DNA from: an uncultured Eubacteriales bacterium | GTDB taxonomy: Bacteria; Bacillota; Clostridia; Oscillospirales; Oscillospiraceae | Direction: 5' to 3' | DNA: 13,614 nt | Assembly: GCA_900546615.1 (NCBI GenBank) | Contig: URDJ01000058.1 | Location: 1 to 13,614, forward strand | Position numbers and translations under genes: made by a program | Part shown: positions 12,506 through 13,614 of the stretch, one piece after another | How positions within the stretch are numbered: position 1 is the stretch's first letter | How the letters are laid out: every line of letters starts with the position of its first letter | The notes under the pieces: generated by a model | What the model was told of the DNA's origin: nothing | The model's database searches: none | The model's input: the letters and a program-made list of their open reading frames with translations, nothing else

Positions 12506-13486
12506 TCACCATCCGGCGGTCTCGAGCTGTGTGCCGGGGTAGTAGTGGCTGAGTATCTCGCGGTAGTCGGAGCCTGATTCGGCCATGACGTTCGCGCCGT
12601 ACTGGCTCATGCCCACGCCGTGGCCGTAGCCGGTGACAGTGAACAGGAAGTCCGGGTCGGTGTAGTCGAGGGCGAAGGCGGTAGAGCGCAGGGAGAACAT
12701 GGTACGCAGCTCCGTGCCCGGCACGAGGACGCCGCCGATGTCCACGGACTCGACCCGGCCGGACTCGTCCCTCACGGCTGCGCCGAGCCAGAAGGCGGCG
12801 TCGCCCTCCAGCACGGCCTCGGGGTGGAGGCTGTGGACGGCGGCTTTGAAATCCGCCTCGGTGACGGTGACGGAGGTTACGTAGTCCGGCACGTCCTCGG
12901 CGGTCTCGGGGCTGTCCACGCTCACGAGGTAGGGCTGGTCCTGCCAAATGGCTCCTGAGGACTCGGTCTTCCCCGCGGAGGAGGAGTGGAAGACCGCCTG
13001 TATGACCTCGCCGCCGTAGCTGAGGTATTCGCCGTCGGTGCTGCCGACGGCTTCCTGTATTTTTGCGAGGTTTGCGTCGTAGTCGCCGCCCCAGTTCTGG
13101 CGCAGGGTCTCGTCGGAGGCGTGGGCCTTGCAGCAGGCGGGGTCGTCGCAGACGTCGGCCTCGGGGTGGGCCGGCTTTTCGCGGCCCATGCTGTACATTA
13201 TATAGGTGCGGGCGGCGACGGCCTGGGCCTTGAGCGCCTCCGGCTCGAAGGAGGCGGGCATCTCCCCGGCCACGACCCCGGGCAGCCAGTCGGCCATGGT
13301 GACGGTCAGCACCTCGCCGCCCGAGAGCACGGTGAAGCTCAGCTCGGAGTCGCTGCTGCCCGGCGCCGGAGCGGTGGAGGATGCCTCCGACGGCCCGCCG
13401 TCCTGACCGGGGGCGGAGTATAAAAGCAGTGGCAGTGCAAGGGCGATGACCAGACAGAGCAGCGCCGCCGCGGTTATGGTTCTCAT
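12506..13486 (-). CDS. spoIID: Stage II sporulation protein D (SpoIID), lytic transglycosylase
   Basis: A 326-residue membrane-anchored murein transglycosylase that, with SpoIIP and SpoIIM, thins peptidoglycan during engulfment of the forespore. The N-terminal anchor is at about 5-24, followed by a Ser/Pro/Gly-rich linker. The SpoIID domain carries catalytic E75 in VVAGEMPASFEPEALKAQAVAART. The insert H107...DVC(113)DDPACC(118,119)KAH(122) has the Cys and His residues that bind zinc in clostridial SpoIID. The GYGHGVGMSQYGA motif is at 286-298 and the C-terminus HYYPGTQLE is conserved. GGAGG is seven bases before ATG 13486. SpoIID paralogues exist in non-sporulating bacteria, but the zinc insert favours the sporulation form. 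The 3' end is 3 bp from the convergent blaI-like gene, with no terminator. Confidence 0.9.
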   Translation of the reverse strand: MRTITAAALLCLVIALALPLLLYSAPGQDGGPSEASSTAPAPGSSDSELSFTVLSGGEVLTVTMADWLPGVVAGEMPASFEPEALKAQAVAARTYIMYSMGREKPAHPEADVCDDPACCKAHASDETLRQNWGGDYDANLAKIQEAVGSTDGEYLSYGGEVIQAVFHSSSAGKTESSGAIWQDQPYLVSVDSPETAEDVPDYVTSVTVTEADFKAAVHSLHPEAVLEGDAAFWLGAAVRDESGRVESVDIGGVLVPGTELRTMFSLRSTAFALDYTDPDFLFTVTGYGHGVGMSQYGANVMAESGSDYREILSHYYPGTQLETAGW

Positions 13487-13562
13487 CCTGTTCCTCCTTT
13501 TTGCGGGTTTGTAAAATATAATAGGCAGAGAATTTCATGGGGGAAAGCCGGCCTCTTGTAAA

Positions 13563-13614
13563 ATGCCACCCCATTTCTTTGGCCCTTGCCCAAAGAAACG
13601 GGAGTGGCGCCCCA
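13563..13614 (+). repeat. Third copy (C) of the terminal repeat, cut by the window end
   Basis: These 52 bp are identical to 9347-9398 and in the same orientation. The copy lies 77 bp upstream of the spoIID start and continues past the window, so it could be the left end of another copy of the element. Confidence 0.9.

Overview
The window looks like a chromosomal segment of a GC-rich, spore-forming Clostridia member, most likely a gut Oscillospiraceae/Ruminococcaceae-type Firmicute. The grounds are spoIID, a BofC-like secreted protein, a DUF1292 protein, a YtrA-type GntR operon, strong AGGAGG ribosome sites, sigma-A-like promoters and high GC. No rRNA, tRNA, CRISPR or transposase gene was found. 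The assignment is from gene content only.

Left part (1-2450). The 3' end of a tungsten aldehyde:ferredoxin oxidoreductase gene is translationally coupled to a MoaD/ThiS-like ubiquitin-fold protein and followed by an iron-dependent alcohol dehydrogenase. Together they form a plausible acid/aldehyde/alcohol redox module. A 550-bp non-coding stretch follows. It holds four hairpins, a strong terminator on each strand, and on the minus strand a structured RNA of about 159 nt with a long closing stem; 6S RNA is the leading guess.

Middle part (2450-7000). On the minus strand are a DUF1292 protein and a secreted BofC-like protein. Divergent to them is a bifunctional class A penicillin-binding protein. 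After it come a two-gene unit (a 95-aa protein of unknown function and an SH3-SH3-NlpC/P60 peptidoglycan hydrolase) and a bidirectional terminator. Cell envelope and sporulation are the common theme.

Right part (7000-13614). Reading leftwards from 12008, the minus strand carries a YtrA-type GntR regulator, a DUF5808 membrane protein, then (after a 0.9-kb interruption) an ABC ATPase and its permease. This order matches a YtrA-type operon. The interruption is a non-coding element bounded by 68-bp inverted repeats that differ at three positions. It is filled with GTAGG-headed hairpins and a 190-bp-period duplication. A further copy of the terminal repeat begins at 13563 and runs off the window. 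A BlaI/MecI-type repressor diverges from the GntR gene through back-to-back promoters and ends 3 bp from the convergent spoIID gene.

The most notable observation is the inverted-repeat-bounded hairpin element sitting flush against a stop codon inside the apparent YtrA operon. The second is the putative structured RNA at 2288-2446.
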